64,000 bases of DNA from ZC4RG30 sp963812195 (GTDB lineage: Bacteria; Pseudomonadota; Gammaproteobacteria; Steroidobacterales; Steroidobacteraceae), in assembly GCA_963812195.1 (NCBI GenBank), contig CAWEUI010000020.1, positions 145,675 to 209,674 on the forward strand. Direction: 5' to 3'. Every line of letters begins with the position of its first letter. The first letter of the stretch is position 1. The notes under the pieces were generated by a model, which saw only the letters and a program-made list of their open reading frames with translations, did not search any database and was not told the DNA's origin. Below, piece after piece: positions 38,226-46,957 of this stretch. Both the position numbers and the translations under genes were made by a program.

Positions 38226-39954
38226 GCTCACGCGCCTTGTCCGGGGCTATCGGACCATGGCCGCCGCCGGGATGCTGGCACTTGCAGCATCGGGTATCGC
38301 AGTCGCGGCGAATCCATCGACCTCGCTGGCTGATCTGGTGCGTACCGGCGATCGCGATGCCGCGCTGGCCGCGATCAGCGCGCCGGGCACCGACGTCAAC
38401 GCGAAGTTGCCGGACGGCTCCACCGCGCTGATGTGGGCGACCTTCAAGGCCGACCACGAACTGGTGCATGCCCTGCTCAAGGCCGGCGCCAAGGCCGATG
38501 TCACCAACAAGTACGGCGACACGGCGCTCACGGAGGCCATTCACCTGCAGGACATGGACCTGTTCCATGCCCTGCTGGACGCGGGCGCCGACGTGGACTC
38601 ACCCAACCTGGACCACCAGACCGCGCTGATGCTTGCCATCAACGTGAAGAACGAGCAGATGGCCAGGGAGCTGATCGCGCACGGCGCCAACGTCAGGGCT
38701 ATCGAGACCTTCCGCAACCAGACGCCGTTGATGTGGGCGGCCGCGGGGGATCTGCCCGATATCGTGGACCTGCTGCTGGCCAAGGGCGCCGCCTCCCAGG
38801 TGAACCTGCGCGCGAAGTTCGATGACTGGCCGCGCCAGATGACTTCCGAGCCGCGCGCCCAGTTCGCGAGCCGGCAGACCGGCGGACTCACCGCCCTGCT
38901 CTATGCCACGCGCTCGGGCTGCCTGCGCTGCGCGGAGTCGCTGGTGAAAGCCGGTGCCGACGTCAACAGGCCAAATCCGGATGGCGTCACGCCGCTGATC
39001 AATGCCATCGACAACAAGCACTTCGACATTGCGATGTTCCTGCTGGACAAGGGCGCGGACCCGAACACCTGGGACAAGAGTGGTCGCACGCCTGTCTACA
39101 TGGCGGTGGACATGAATTCCTACCGCGGCGGCGGCTTCGGTGGCTTCCGCGGCGGCGCGGTGCGCCCGGGCGGCATCGGCGGTGTCGTCGCCGGCCCCGG
39201 CGCCCGTGGTCCGGGCGCAGGTGATGCGGCACCCCAGAAGGGACCGACGGCCATGGATGTGGTCAACCGGCTCATCGGCATGGGCGTGGACGTCAACCAC
39301 CAGCTCACGGAAAAGCGCCCGTACGGCAATGGCCGTGGCCGCTTCACCGACTACGACATGCGCGACGGCGCCGGTCCGCTGTTCATCGCGACCCTGTCCC
39401 ACGACCACGTGGCGATGAAGACCCTGCTCGAACACGGCGCGGAAGTGGATCTGAACAACGTGTTCGACATGACCCCTTTGATGATTGCCTGCGGCATGCG
39501 TGCCACGGGGCGCCGCTTCGGCGGCGGTGGTGGTGACGCCCAGGCGATCCAGAGCGTGGATCTGCTGCTGGATGCCGGCGCGAACATCAATGCCCAGGTC
39601 ACCGGCACGCACACGCATTCGGCCACCATCATGGCCTACGTGGCGGGCCGCGATCAGGAAGGCAAGACGGCGCTGATGGCCGCCGCCGAAGACGGCGACG
39701 CACGGCTGGTTCAGCACCTGCTCGAGCGCGGTGCGGACCCGATGATCAAGGACGAGAAGGGCAAGACCGCGCTGGATTTTGCGCGCACGAAGCCACCGCC
39801 CCCCAGGGGTGGCGCAGCGGCAGCCCCGGCGCGCCCGCCCGGCGCGGCAGGCGGCCGCGGCGGAGCGCAGGGTGGCGGGCGTGAAGCGGCCGTGAAGATT
39901 CTCGAGGAAGCGATGGCGAAGGCCGGAGGCGTCGCAGCAACTCCGGCGATATAG
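38218..39954 (+). CDS. Exported ankyrin-repeat protein
   Basis: A 578-residue protein if translation starts at the TTG at 38218, inside the end of the previous gene (stop at 38225) and preceded by GGGGG. A signal peptide (TMAAAGMLALAASGIAVAAN) follows. At least eight ankyrin units can be seen: DGSTALMWATFKADHELVHALLKAGA, DGVTPLINAIDNKHFDIAMFLLDKGA and EGKTALMAAAEDGDARLVQHLLERGA among them. A Gly-rich insert (about 300-345) and an Ala/Pro-rich tail interrupt and close the array. The paralogue at 28097-29683 has the same order. Ankyrin arrays mediate protein binding, so it may organise the exported enzymes encoded around it. Confidence 0.88.
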   Translation: MSKLTRLVRGYRTMAAAGMLALAASGIAVAANPSTSLADLVRTGDRDAALAAISAPGTDVNAKLPDGSTALMWATFKADHELVHALLKAGAKADVTNKYGDTALTEAIHLQDMDLFHALLDAGADVDSPNLDHQTALMLAINVKNEQMARELIAHGANVRAIETFRNQTPLMWAAAGDLPDIVDLLLAKGAASQVNLRAKFDDWPRQMTSEPRAQFASRQTGGLTALLYATRSGCLRCAESLVKAGADVNRPNPDGVTPLINAIDNKHFDIAMFLLDKGADPNTWDKSGRTPVYMAVDMNSYRGGGFGGFRGGAVRPGGIGGVVAGPGARGPGAGDAAPQKGPTAMDVVNRLIGMGVDVNHQLTEKRPYGNGRGRFTDYDMRDGAGPLFIATLSHDHVAMKTLLEHGAEVDLNNVFDMTPLMIACGMRATGRRFGGGGGDAQAIQSVDLLLDAGANINAQVTGTHTHSATIMAYVAGRDQEGKTALMAAAEDGDARLVQHLLERGADPMIKDEKGKTALDFARTKPPPPRGGAAAAPARPPGAAGGRGGAQGGGREAAVKILEEAMAKAGGVAATPAI

Positions 39955-40058
39955 GCCAGCGCGCCTCGATCGATCCATAATCCGCCCCGGGTGCCGGTAC
40001 CTGCCGCCCCGGGGCGATTGGTTTCGGGGCGGACAACAACAAGTCGATGGGAGGGGTC

Positions 40059-41468
40059 ATGAGGCCACTGCGCTGGATGAGCTCGCTGGGCATTGCCGGC
40101 ATCTTGGCGATAGGCGTGGTGAGCGCCGCACCGTCGGTGTATCCGGTTGGCGTGACGATCTATCAGCCGGACAAGACCTGGAACGGCTATACGGTGCTGA
40201 GCCTGCTGCGCGGACCGGTCACGGTAATCGACATGAACGGCCATGTCGTCAAGACCTGGGATGGCTTCAACGATTCGGCCGGTGGACCGGCCCGCATACT
40301 GCCTGATGGCCACGTGATCGCGGCGGTGGGCGCGCGGCGGGGACGCCAGGAATCCCTGCGGCTTGCCGAACAGGACTTCAACGGCAGGGAAGTCTGGTCG
40401 CTGGTCGGCACCGAGCAGATCGAGGGGCCGGACGGCGGCACAATCAAGTCCCTTCGCCAGCATCACGACTGGCAGCGCGAGGACTTCCCGTCGGGCTACT
40501 ACTCGCCTGCGTTCACCCCTGCGCCGACCGGCGCCAACACGCTGGTGCTGGAGCACGTGGATCGCATGATCCCTGCCATCAACAAGCGGCTGGTCGAGGA
40601 CGATCACCTGGTTGAATACGGCCCCGACGGCAAGCTCCGGTGGGAGTGGTTCGCCAGCGATCATATCGATGAGTTCGGCTTTTCGGCCGCGGCACGCGCG
40701 GCCATCAAGGCCGGCGGTGGCGGCCCCGCCCGCGGTGCGCCCCCGCGCCGCCGCGCTCAAGGGCCCGCTGGTGCCGCGGGGCCCGTCGCTCCCCGTGCAT
40801 ACGACTGGCTGCACACGAATTCGGCAACTTACCTGGGGCCCAACCACTGGTACGACGAGGGCGACAAGCGTTTCGCACCGCAGAACGTGCTGATCAGCAG
40901 CAGGCAGGCCAGCTTCCTGGCCATCATCGCGCGCGACGGACACGTGGTCTGGCGCATCGGACCGGACTTCCGCGATTCACCGCAACTGGAGCGCATCGGG
41001 CAGATCATCGGCCAGCATCATGCGCACCTGATCCCCAAGGGCCTGCCGGGTGCCGGCAACCTGCTGGTATTCGACAACGGCGGCGCCAGCGGCTACGGCT
41101 TCGATACGCCCATCAGCCGCAATGGCCAGGGCGGCCTGGCCCGCGCCAGCTCACGCGTTCTGGAAATCGATCCGGTGAAGCTGCAGACCGTGTGGTCGTA
41201 TACCGACGGCAGCAGCTTCTACAGTACCAACATCAGCAGCGCGCAGCGCCTGCCCAACGGCAACACGCTGATCACCGAGGGCGCGGGCAGCCGCGTGTTT
41301 GAAGTCACGCCGGACCGGCACATCGTGTGGGAATACATGAGCGCCACCGAATCCGGCGCTCCGAGCGCGGTGTACCGCGCCTATCGGGTGCCCTACGACT
41401 GGATCCCGCAGCTGGCAAGGCCGACCGAAACGGCCGTCACGCCACCAGCGGGATTCCACGCCCCCTGA
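40059..41468 (+). CDS. Exported arylsulfotransferase-like beta-propeller protein
   Basis: A 469-residue protein. The ATG at 40059 is preceded by GGGAGGGG; an ATG 12 nt upstream lacks one. The signal peptide (SLGIAGILAIGVVSAAPS) leads into a six-bladed propeller with blade motifs NGHVVKTWDG, DGKLRWEW, DGHVVWRIG and DRHIVWEYM, as in the bacterial arylsulfate sulfotransferase (ASST) family. Histidines in HHDWQRE, HTNSATYLG and QHHAHLI are candidates for the catalytic site. A low-complexity Arg/Ala/Pro insert lies near residues 222-248. The family moves sulfate between phenols in the periplasm; activity here is inferred. Confidence 0.83.
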   Translation: MRPLRWMSSLGIAGILAIGVVSAAPSVYPVGVTIYQPDKTWNGYTVLSLLRGPVTVIDMNGHVVKTWDGFNDSAGGPARILPDGHVIAAVGARRGRQESLRLAEQDFNGREVWSLVGTEQIEGPDGGTIKSLRQHHDWQREDFPSGYYSPAFTPAPTGANTLVLEHVDRMIPAINKRLVEDDHLVEYGPDGKLRWEWFASDHIDEFGFSAAARAAIKAGGGGPARGAPPRRRAQGPAGAAGPVAPRAYDWLHTNSATYLGPNHWYDEGDKRFAPQNVLISSRQASFLAIIARDGHVVWRIGPDFRDSPQLERIGQIIGQHHAHLIPKGLPGAGNLLVFDNGGASGYGFDTPISRNGQGGLARASSRVLEIDPVKLQTVWSYTDGSSFYSTNISSAQRLPNGNTLITEGAGSRVFEVTPDRHIVWEYMSATESGAPSAVYRAYRVPYDWIPQLARPTETAVTPPAGFHAP

Positions 41469-41474
41469 CGGGCG

Positions 41475-41885
41475 CTACTTCACGGCGTCCGGATCGTTGA
41501 TGCGCGTCACGCCGGTGAAGAACGCATTGCCCGCCTCGTCCTTGATGGAACGGGCATATCCGATGTTGGGGAAGTTGCGGGCCCGCGCGCCGGACACCGA
41601 CACCTTGTCGCCGGGCTTGAGCGAATCGCGCTTCCAGCCGCGCCGCATCAGCGTGGTCGGGCTCGGCAATTCGAAATCCCAATGCTCGGTCTGCCCGCTG
41701 GCGTTGACTACATCGAGGTAGAGCCGCGCGTGCGGACTGCGCCAGTCCAGCTTCGTGACCACGCCATCGACGTCCACGACCTGCTTGAAGTCGAATTCGG
41801 ACTGTGAGTGATGGGCGCTGGCGACTCCGGCCAGCGCCAGGACCAGGCTGGTCACGGCCAGCAGGAAGGTATGTCTGGTTCTCAT
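41475..41885 (-). CDS. Exported DUF6152-family protein
   Basis: A 136-residue protein with a signal peptide ending VASAHHSQSEFDF. The His-His after the cleavage site and the following beta-strand motif VVDVDGVVTKLDWRSPHARLYLDV are hallmarks of DUF6152. A second half includes LKPGDKVSVSGARARNFPNIGY, an OB-fold-like strand set. These small periplasmic proteins often sit next to the exported unknown family encoded directly upstream (15-bp gap), forming one transcription unit. Function is unknown; the N-terminal HH hints at metal binding. Confidence 0.8.
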   Translation of the reverse strand: MRTRHTFLLAVTSLVLALAGVASAHHSQSEFDFKQVVDVDGVVTKLDWRSPHARLYLDVVNASGQTEHWDFELPSPTTLMRRGWKRDSLKPGDKVSVSGARARNFPNIGYARSIKDEAGNAFFTGVTRINDPDAVK

Positions 41886-41899
41886 CGTGCCGGTTCCCT

Positions 41900-42724
41900 T
41901 CAACGGTAGAGCTTCACGTCCTGCTCGTTGTCCATGCAGATCTCCTCGATCATCGGCGTATCCACCTGGGCCGCCATTTCGATCGTGACAGTCCACGGCT
42001 TCGTGTAGGCCTTGGGGTCGTTCACCGTGATCTGCACCTTCATGATGCCGAAGTTCTCGCGCGTCAGCCGTTCGGTGACCCGCGCCTGCTCGGTGATCGG
42101 GCTACCCTGGATGTCGAGCCACATGTCGTCGCGGATCCCGTTGGTTTCGATGACCAGCGCATCGCCATCCCAGTGCGCGATCGAATAACCGTTCCACGTG
42201 GGATTCGGATCCACCGGCAAGGGCCGGCCATCCATGTAGATCTCCCGATAGGCCGCGTTGAACTCGTGCAGGATCACCATTTCCTGCGGCGTCTGCACGA
42301 CCTTGATGTACTGGGGCAGGGTCCAGGCGCGCGGAAAGTTCGGCGGCTTGCAGTAGGTGTGCGGATCGTCGCGGCCGCCGTTGGCACGGCGCACCTTCAT
42401 CTGCTCCTTCGACCATTGCGTATAGGGCAGGCCATCCTTGAGCTTGATGCCCATGTTGATCTGCTCGCGCGCCATGCGCTCTTCCTGGATGCAGTCGTCG
42501 GTCTTGCAGTAGTCCTTGGCCGGCACGTTGGCGAACCACATGCCGCTGAAGTCCGGCTTGCCGTCCCCGGTGTGCGGCGCCGGAGCCTTCATGTCCGGCG
42601 ACCCGTCCGTCAGCCGTGGCACACCAGGGGTCTTGTAGTTCAGCCACTGCGCCCGGGCCGCGGTGGATCCGGCGCCCGCCGCGACGAGAACGATCAGAAG
42701 TCCAAGTGCCCTGATTTTCGGCAT
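41900..42724 (-). CDS. Exported protein of unknown family, paralogue of 62703-63428
   Basis: A 274-residue protein with a signal peptide (MPKIRALGLLIVLVAAGAGSTAARA). No named family was recognised. It shares ordered blocks with the lipoprotein at 62703-63428: a PDFSGMW/PDLTGLW opening, CKPPNFP against CVPAGMP, VILHEFNAAYREIYMDGR against IIYEAHSEVRRVFLDGR, and WDGDALVIETNGI against WEGNTLVVETTGL. It ends with an EICMDNEQD block containing a conserved Cys. It is probably beta-rich and periplasmic, and cotranscribed with the DUF6152 gene. Confidence 0.75.
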   Translation of the reverse strand: MPKIRALGLLIVLVAAGAGSTAARAQWLNYKTPGVPRLTDGSPDMKAPAPHTGDGKPDFSGMWFANVPAKDYCKTDDCIQEERMAREQINMGIKLKDGLPYTQWSKEQMKVRRANGGRDDPHTYCKPPNFPRAWTLPQYIKVVQTPQEMVILHEFNAAYREIYMDGRPLPVDPNPTWNGYSIAHWDGDALVIETNGIRDDMWLDIQGSPITEQARVTERLTRENFGIMKVQITVNDPKAYTKPWTVTIEMAAQVDTPMIEEICMDNEQDVKLYR

Positions 42725-42760
42725 GAGAGCTCGATTCGAATTGTAGTCGCCAGACTATAA

Positions 42761-44626
42761 CTAATCCGACTGCCCGGCGTACTGACGCTGATAGAGCTGC
42801 GTATACAACCTGTCGGCCGCCACCAGTTCGTTGTGCGTGCCGCGCTCGACGATGCGGCCCTGGTCCATCACCAGGATCTGGTCGGCGCGCAGCACGGTCG
42901 AGAGTCGATGCGCGATCACGATTGCCGTACGGCCGGCCAGCGCGCGTTCCAGCGCCGCCTGCACCGCGGCCTCGGAATTCGAATCCAGGTGGGCAGTGGC
43001 CTCGTCCAGCACCACCAGATCCGGCGCCTTCAGCAGCAGCCGGGCAATCGCCAGGCGCTGTTTCTCACCACCGGAGAAGCGATAGCCGCGCTCACCCACA
43101 AGAGTATCCAGACCGTTCGGCAGCGCCTCCACCGCGTCCAGGATCTGCGCATCACGCAGCGCATCGCGTATCTGGCCATCACTGGCATCCGGACGCGCGT
43201 ACAGCAGGTTCGCACGCAGCGTGTCGTGAAACAGATGCGCCTCCTGCGTGACCACACCGATGCGCTGCTGCACCGAGTCCAGGCGCGCGTCACGCACGTC
43301 CAGGCCGTTGAGGCGCACGGCGCCCGACTGCACGTCGTAAAGGCGCGGGATCAGCATGGTCAACGTGGACTTGCCGGCGCCGGAAGGCCCGACCAGCGCA
43401 ACGAGCTGCCCCGGCTCGACGGTGAAATCGATGTCCTGCAGGACCGTGCGCGGCGGCGCCTTGCGCTCCGGCACCGCGATGGATTCCAGCGAGGCCAGCG
43501 ACACCTCGGCTGCGGTGGGATAGCGGAACGAGACATGCTCGAACTGCACGCGCATCTGGCCGGCCGGCACCGCGCGCGCGTCCGGCTTCTGCGCAATCAT
43601 GGGTTTGAGATCCAGCACTTCGAAGATGCGCTCGAAGGAAACCAGCGCGGTCATGATGCTGACCTGCACATTGGACAATCCCATGAGCGGAAAGTACATG
43701 CGCCCGAGCAGCGCCACGAATGCAACAACAGTACCCAGCGGGAGTTCATTGCGTGCCGCGAGCACACCACCCCAGCCATAGCTGACAGCGGTGGCGCATG
43801 TGGCCATCAGCAGCAGCATGGTGCCGAACATGCGGCCGTAGATGGCGCCCTTGATACCCACGTCGGTGAGTTTCTGGGCACTTGACTCGAACTTGTGCGC
43901 GTCTTCCTGTGGCCGCCCGAACAGACGGCTGAGCAACGCGCCGGCCACGTTGAAGCGCTCCACCATCACGCTGCTCATCGCCGCGCCGGCCTCGTACCCT
44001 TCGCGGGTGATCGCCTGGATGCGCCGGCCCCACAGGCGCGCCGGCAGCATGAACATGGGCAGCAGCACCAGCGCCACCAGGGTGATGCGCCAGGACAGGG
44101 CAAACATCGTGGCGATGATTGTCAGCACGGTGATGGAGTTGCCGACCACGGTGGACAGCACCTCGGTGAAGGCACTGCGCGCGCCGGTGGCATCGGTAAC
44201 CAGACGGTTCACCAGTGCGCCGGTCTGCACGCGGCCGAAGAAGGCAATCGGCATCTGCTGCACGTGGACGAACAGTTTGCGCCGCAGGGACAGCACCACT
44301 TCGGCACCGATCTTCGAGGCCAGATACGTCTGGGCGAGGCCCAGCGCCGCGTCCACGACCCCGACAAGGGCCACCAGCAGCGCCAGATGCACGATCAGGG
44401 TGGTGTTGCCCTTGAGAATGCCGTCATCGACGATCTTCGCTGAAATGAGCGGGTTGGCCACGGTGATGCTGGCGTTGGCGATCACCACCAGCAGGAACAG
44501 CACCAGGATCGCCACGTAGGGACGGGCATAGCCGAGCGCGCGGCGCGCGGTACCTGCTTTCACCGGGCGCTTCAGCGCCTCCGGATCGATGCTCATGCGG
44601 CGCATCGCCGCTGCCGGACGTCCCAT
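42761..44626 (-). CDS. ABC exporter half-transporter, fused permease and ATPase
   Basis: A 621-residue protein from the ATG at 44626, which has GGGAGG 7 nt upstream; a GTG 24 nt earlier is possible. Six transmembrane helices (about residues 35-320) form a type I exporter domain. The ATPase part has Walker A GPSGAGKST, signature FSGGEKQR (Glu in place of the usual Gln), Walker B LVVLDEATAH and switch IAHR. It works as a dimer exporting lipids, peptides or drugs. The gene stands alone, so the cargo is unknown. Confidence 0.93.
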   Translation of the reverse strand: MGRPAAAMRRMSIDPEALKRPVKAGTARRALGYARPYVAILVLFLLVVIANASITVANPLISAKIVDDGILKGNTTLIVHLALLVALVGVVDAALGLAQTYLASKIGAEVVLSLRRKLFVHVQQMPIAFFGRVQTGALVNRLVTDATGARSAFTEVLSTVVGNSITVLTIIATMFALSWRITLVALVLLPMFMLPARLWGRRIQAITREGYEAGAAMSSVMVERFNVAGALLSRLFGRPQEDAHKFESSAQKLTDVGIKGAIYGRMFGTMLLLMATCATAVSYGWGGVLAARNELPLGTVVAFVALLGRMYFPLMGLSNVQVSIMTALVSFERIFEVLDLKPMIAQKPDARAVPAGQMRVQFEHVSFRYPTAAEVSLASLESIAVPERKAPPRTVLQDIDFTVEPGQLVALVGPSGAGKSTLTMLIPRLYDVQSGAVRLNGLDVRDARLDSVQQRIGVVTQEAHLFHDTLRANLLYARPDASDGQIRDALRDAQILDAVEALPNGLDTLVGERGYRFSGGEKQRLAIARLLLKAPDLVVLDEATAHLDSNSEAAVQAALERALAGRTAIVIAHRLSTVLRADQILVMDQGRIVERGTHNELVAADRLYTQLYQRQYAGQSD

Positions 44627-44730
44627 CGCCTCGCCTCCCTGCTCCGCCACTCACGACGCGTGGCCGATTGTTTCGAGGGCGCATAGTGTACGGCCCGGCA
44701 GGCTAAGATTACCGGACTCGCGGAGGTGGC

Positions 44731-45519
44731 ATGGACCTTGGGATTCGCGGACGGACGGCGATCGTCAACGGCGGCAGCGCCGGCATGGGCAAGGCGGCGG
44801 CACTGGCGCTGGCACGCGAAGGCGTGAACCTGGTGCTGTGTGCGCGCGGCGCCGAACGACTGGAAGCCACTGCCGCGGAGATTGCCGCCGCCACCGGAGC
44901 GAGCGTACGGACGGTGAGCGCCGATCACTCCTCGGCCGAGGGCCGGCACCGCGTGCTGGCCGCCTGCCCGGAGCCGGACATCCTGGTGGCGACCTGCTCG
45001 CCACCGCCGATGACGCCGGACTATCGGAACATCGACGCGGCCCAGTGGCAGGCCGCAATCGAGACCGGCCTGATGAGTCCGGTGCACTTCATGCATGCCG
45101 TGATCGACGGCATGGTGGCGCGCCGCTGGGGTCGCATCGTCAATATCGCCACCATCGCTGCCAAGTACCCGCTCGAGCTGCGCATCCTGTCCGGAGCGCC
45201 GCGCGCCGCGCTGATCAACTTCGCCGGGGCGGTGGCCCTGCGCGTGGCGCCGTTCAACGTGACCATCAACAACGTGCTGCCCGGCATGGTCCACACGGCG
45301 TACACGCGTGAACAGTTTGAATCCCGCGCGCGCGACAGCGGCACTTCCTACGACGAGGAAGTACAGCGCTTTGCCACGCAGTACCAGATCGCGGCCGGCC
45401 GTTTCGGCGAGGCGGACGAGGTCGGCTCGCTGGTTGCCTGGCTGTGCGGCGCACAGGCCGGTTACACCACGGGCCAGAGCATCGTGATGGACGGCGGCGC
45501 CACGCGCTCGACGTTCTGA
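44731..45519 (+). CDS. SDR-family protein lacking the YxxxK catalytic pair
   Basis: A 262-residue Rossmann protein with the cofactor loop NGGSAGMGK (residues 14-22), IATIAAKYP after the fifth strand and GQSIVMDGGATRSTF at the C-terminus. Where classical short-chain dehydrogenases have Tyr-x-x-x-Lys, this protein reads LSGAPRAALINF, so the catalytic Tyr and Lys are replaced. A similar substitution is seen in a subgroup of 3-oxoacyl-ACP-reductase-like SDRs. It may reduce substrates by another mechanism or only bind them. GGAGGTG precedes the ATG. It is divergent from the ABC exporter. Confidence 0.85.
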   Translation: MDLGIRGRTAIVNGGSAGMGKAAALALAREGVNLVLCARGAERLEATAAEIAAATGASVRTVSADHSSAEGRHRVLAACPEPDILVATCSPPPMTPDYRNIDAAQWQAAIETGLMSPVHFMHAVIDGMVARRWGRIVNIATIAAKYPLELRILSGAPRAALINFAGAVALRVAPFNVTINNVLPGMVHTAYTREQFESRARDSGTSYDEEVQRFATQYQIAAGRFGEADEVGSLVAWLCGAQAGYTTGQSIVMDGGATRSTF

Positions 45520-45585
45520 TCGATCGCCGCCAATGGGGGCCCGACCCGGCGCTCGCGGCACGGTTGCGGGCGTATACTCGGAGGC

Positions 45586-46917
45586 ATGGGCCGCTGGCTA
45601 CTCATCGCCGGATTGGCACTCATCGCGCCGCTGGCGGCGCGTGCCTCCGAGGTGGCACTGATCGAGCTCGATGGACCAATCGGGCCGGCCAGCAGCAGCT
45701 ATGTCTCCGAAGCGCGTGACAAGGCCGTCGAGCAGGGCGCGACGGCCATTGTGCTGCGCCTGGACACGCCCGGCGGCCTGGACACCGCGATGCGCGACAT
45801 CATCAAGTCCATCCTCTCCTCGCCCATCCCGGTGATCTGCTGGGTCGGTCCGGGCGGCGCGCGCGCGGCCAGCGCCGGTACCTATATCCTCTATTCGTGT
45901 CCGCTGGCCGCGATGGCGCCGGGCACCAATCTGGGCGCGGCCACGCCCATCCCCATTGGCGGCTCCTGGCCCTCTCCGGCCGGTGGCGACGGCAAGCAGG
46001 ACGGCGGCAATGCCGTGAAAGCGGCTCCCCAGGACGCCGAACAGGCCAAGGTGGTCAACGATGCCGTGGCCTACATCCGCAGTCTCGCCGAACGCTATGG
46101 CCGCAACGCGGACTGGGCCGAGCAGGCGGTGCGCGGCGCCGCGTCGCTGTCCGCCACGGCGGCGCAGAAGCAACATGTGGTCGAATTGATCGCCACCAGC
46201 GTCGACGACCTGCTGCACCAGGCCGACGGGCGCGAGGTACAGATGGCCGCCGGTACCGTGAAACTGTCGACCGCGCAGTACGAACTGCGCCGGATCGCTC
46301 CCGGCTGGCGCCTGGAACTGCTCAGCGTGATCGGCAGCCCGACCGTGGCGTACCTGCTGCTGCTGGCGGGCATCTACGGCCTGCTGCTGGAGGGCTTCCA
46401 TCCCGGCGCCATCCTGCCCGGCGTGGTCGGCGCCATCAGCCTGGTGCTGGCCGCCTATGCCCTGCACGTATTGCCGGTCAACTACGCCGGGCTGGCCCTG
46501 ATCCTGCTGGGCGTGGGGATGCTGGTCGCGGAAGCCTTCACGCCGAGCTTCGGTGTGCTCGGGCTTGCCGGCGTCATCGCCTTCGTACTGGGCTCCATCT
46601 TCATGATGGACACCGATGTGCCCGGCTACGGCGTGAACCTGGGCGTGATCTCCGGCATTGCCTTCAGCGCGGCCGCATTGCTCGCGGCGCTGGTATGGCT
46701 GGTGTGGCGCGCGCGCCGCGCGCATGTGACCACGGGCGGCGAGGCCATGGTGGGCGCCACGGTGCGCGCGCTGGAACCCATAGAGGCCGAGGGCTGGGCC
46801 GAGATTCACGGCGAGCGCTGGCTGGTGCACAGCTCCAGTCCACTGCAGACTGGCCAGCACGCGCGCGTGCTGGCGCGCCAGGGCCTGACCCTGCAGGTCG
46901 AACCACAGAATCCATGA
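45586..46917 (+). CDS. NfeD-family membrane-bound serine protease
   Basis: A 443-residue protein with a signal peptide, a ClpP/S49-like protease domain, a membrane domain of four to five helices (about 245-375) and a C-terminal OB-fold (about 385-440). The nucleophile motif is AASAGTYIL, with the Ser near residue 98. Long NfeD proteins cleave the C-terminal tail of stomatin-like partners; the slipin gene starts 40 nt downstream, the standard operon arrangement. A TATACT hexamer ends 7 nt before the ATG, and GGAGG is only 1 nt from it, so initiation may be unusual. Confidence 0.92.
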   Translation: MGRWLLIAGLALIAPLAARASEVALIELDGPIGPASSSYVSEARDKAVEQGATAIVLRLDTPGGLDTAMRDIIKSILSSPIPVICWVGPGGARAASAGTYILYSCPLAAMAPGTNLGAATPIPIGGSWPSPAGGDGKQDGGNAVKAAPQDAEQAKVVNDAVAYIRSLAERYGRNADWAEQAVRGAASLSATAAQKQHVVELIATSVDDLLHQADGREVQMAAGTVKLSTAQYELRRIAPGWRLELLSVIGSPTVAYLLLLAGIYGLLLEGFHPGAILPGVVGAISLVLAAYALHVLPVNYAGLALILLGVGMLVAEAFTPSFGVLGLAGVIAFVLGSIFMMDTDVPGYGVNLGVISGIAFSAAALLAALVWLVWRARRAHVTTGGEAMVGATVRALEPIEAEGWAEIHGERWLVHSSSPLQTGQHARVLARQGLTLQVEPQNP

Positions 46918-46957
46918 AGTCGGTGCGCCGGCTCCACCACGGCAAGCGAGGTAACTC

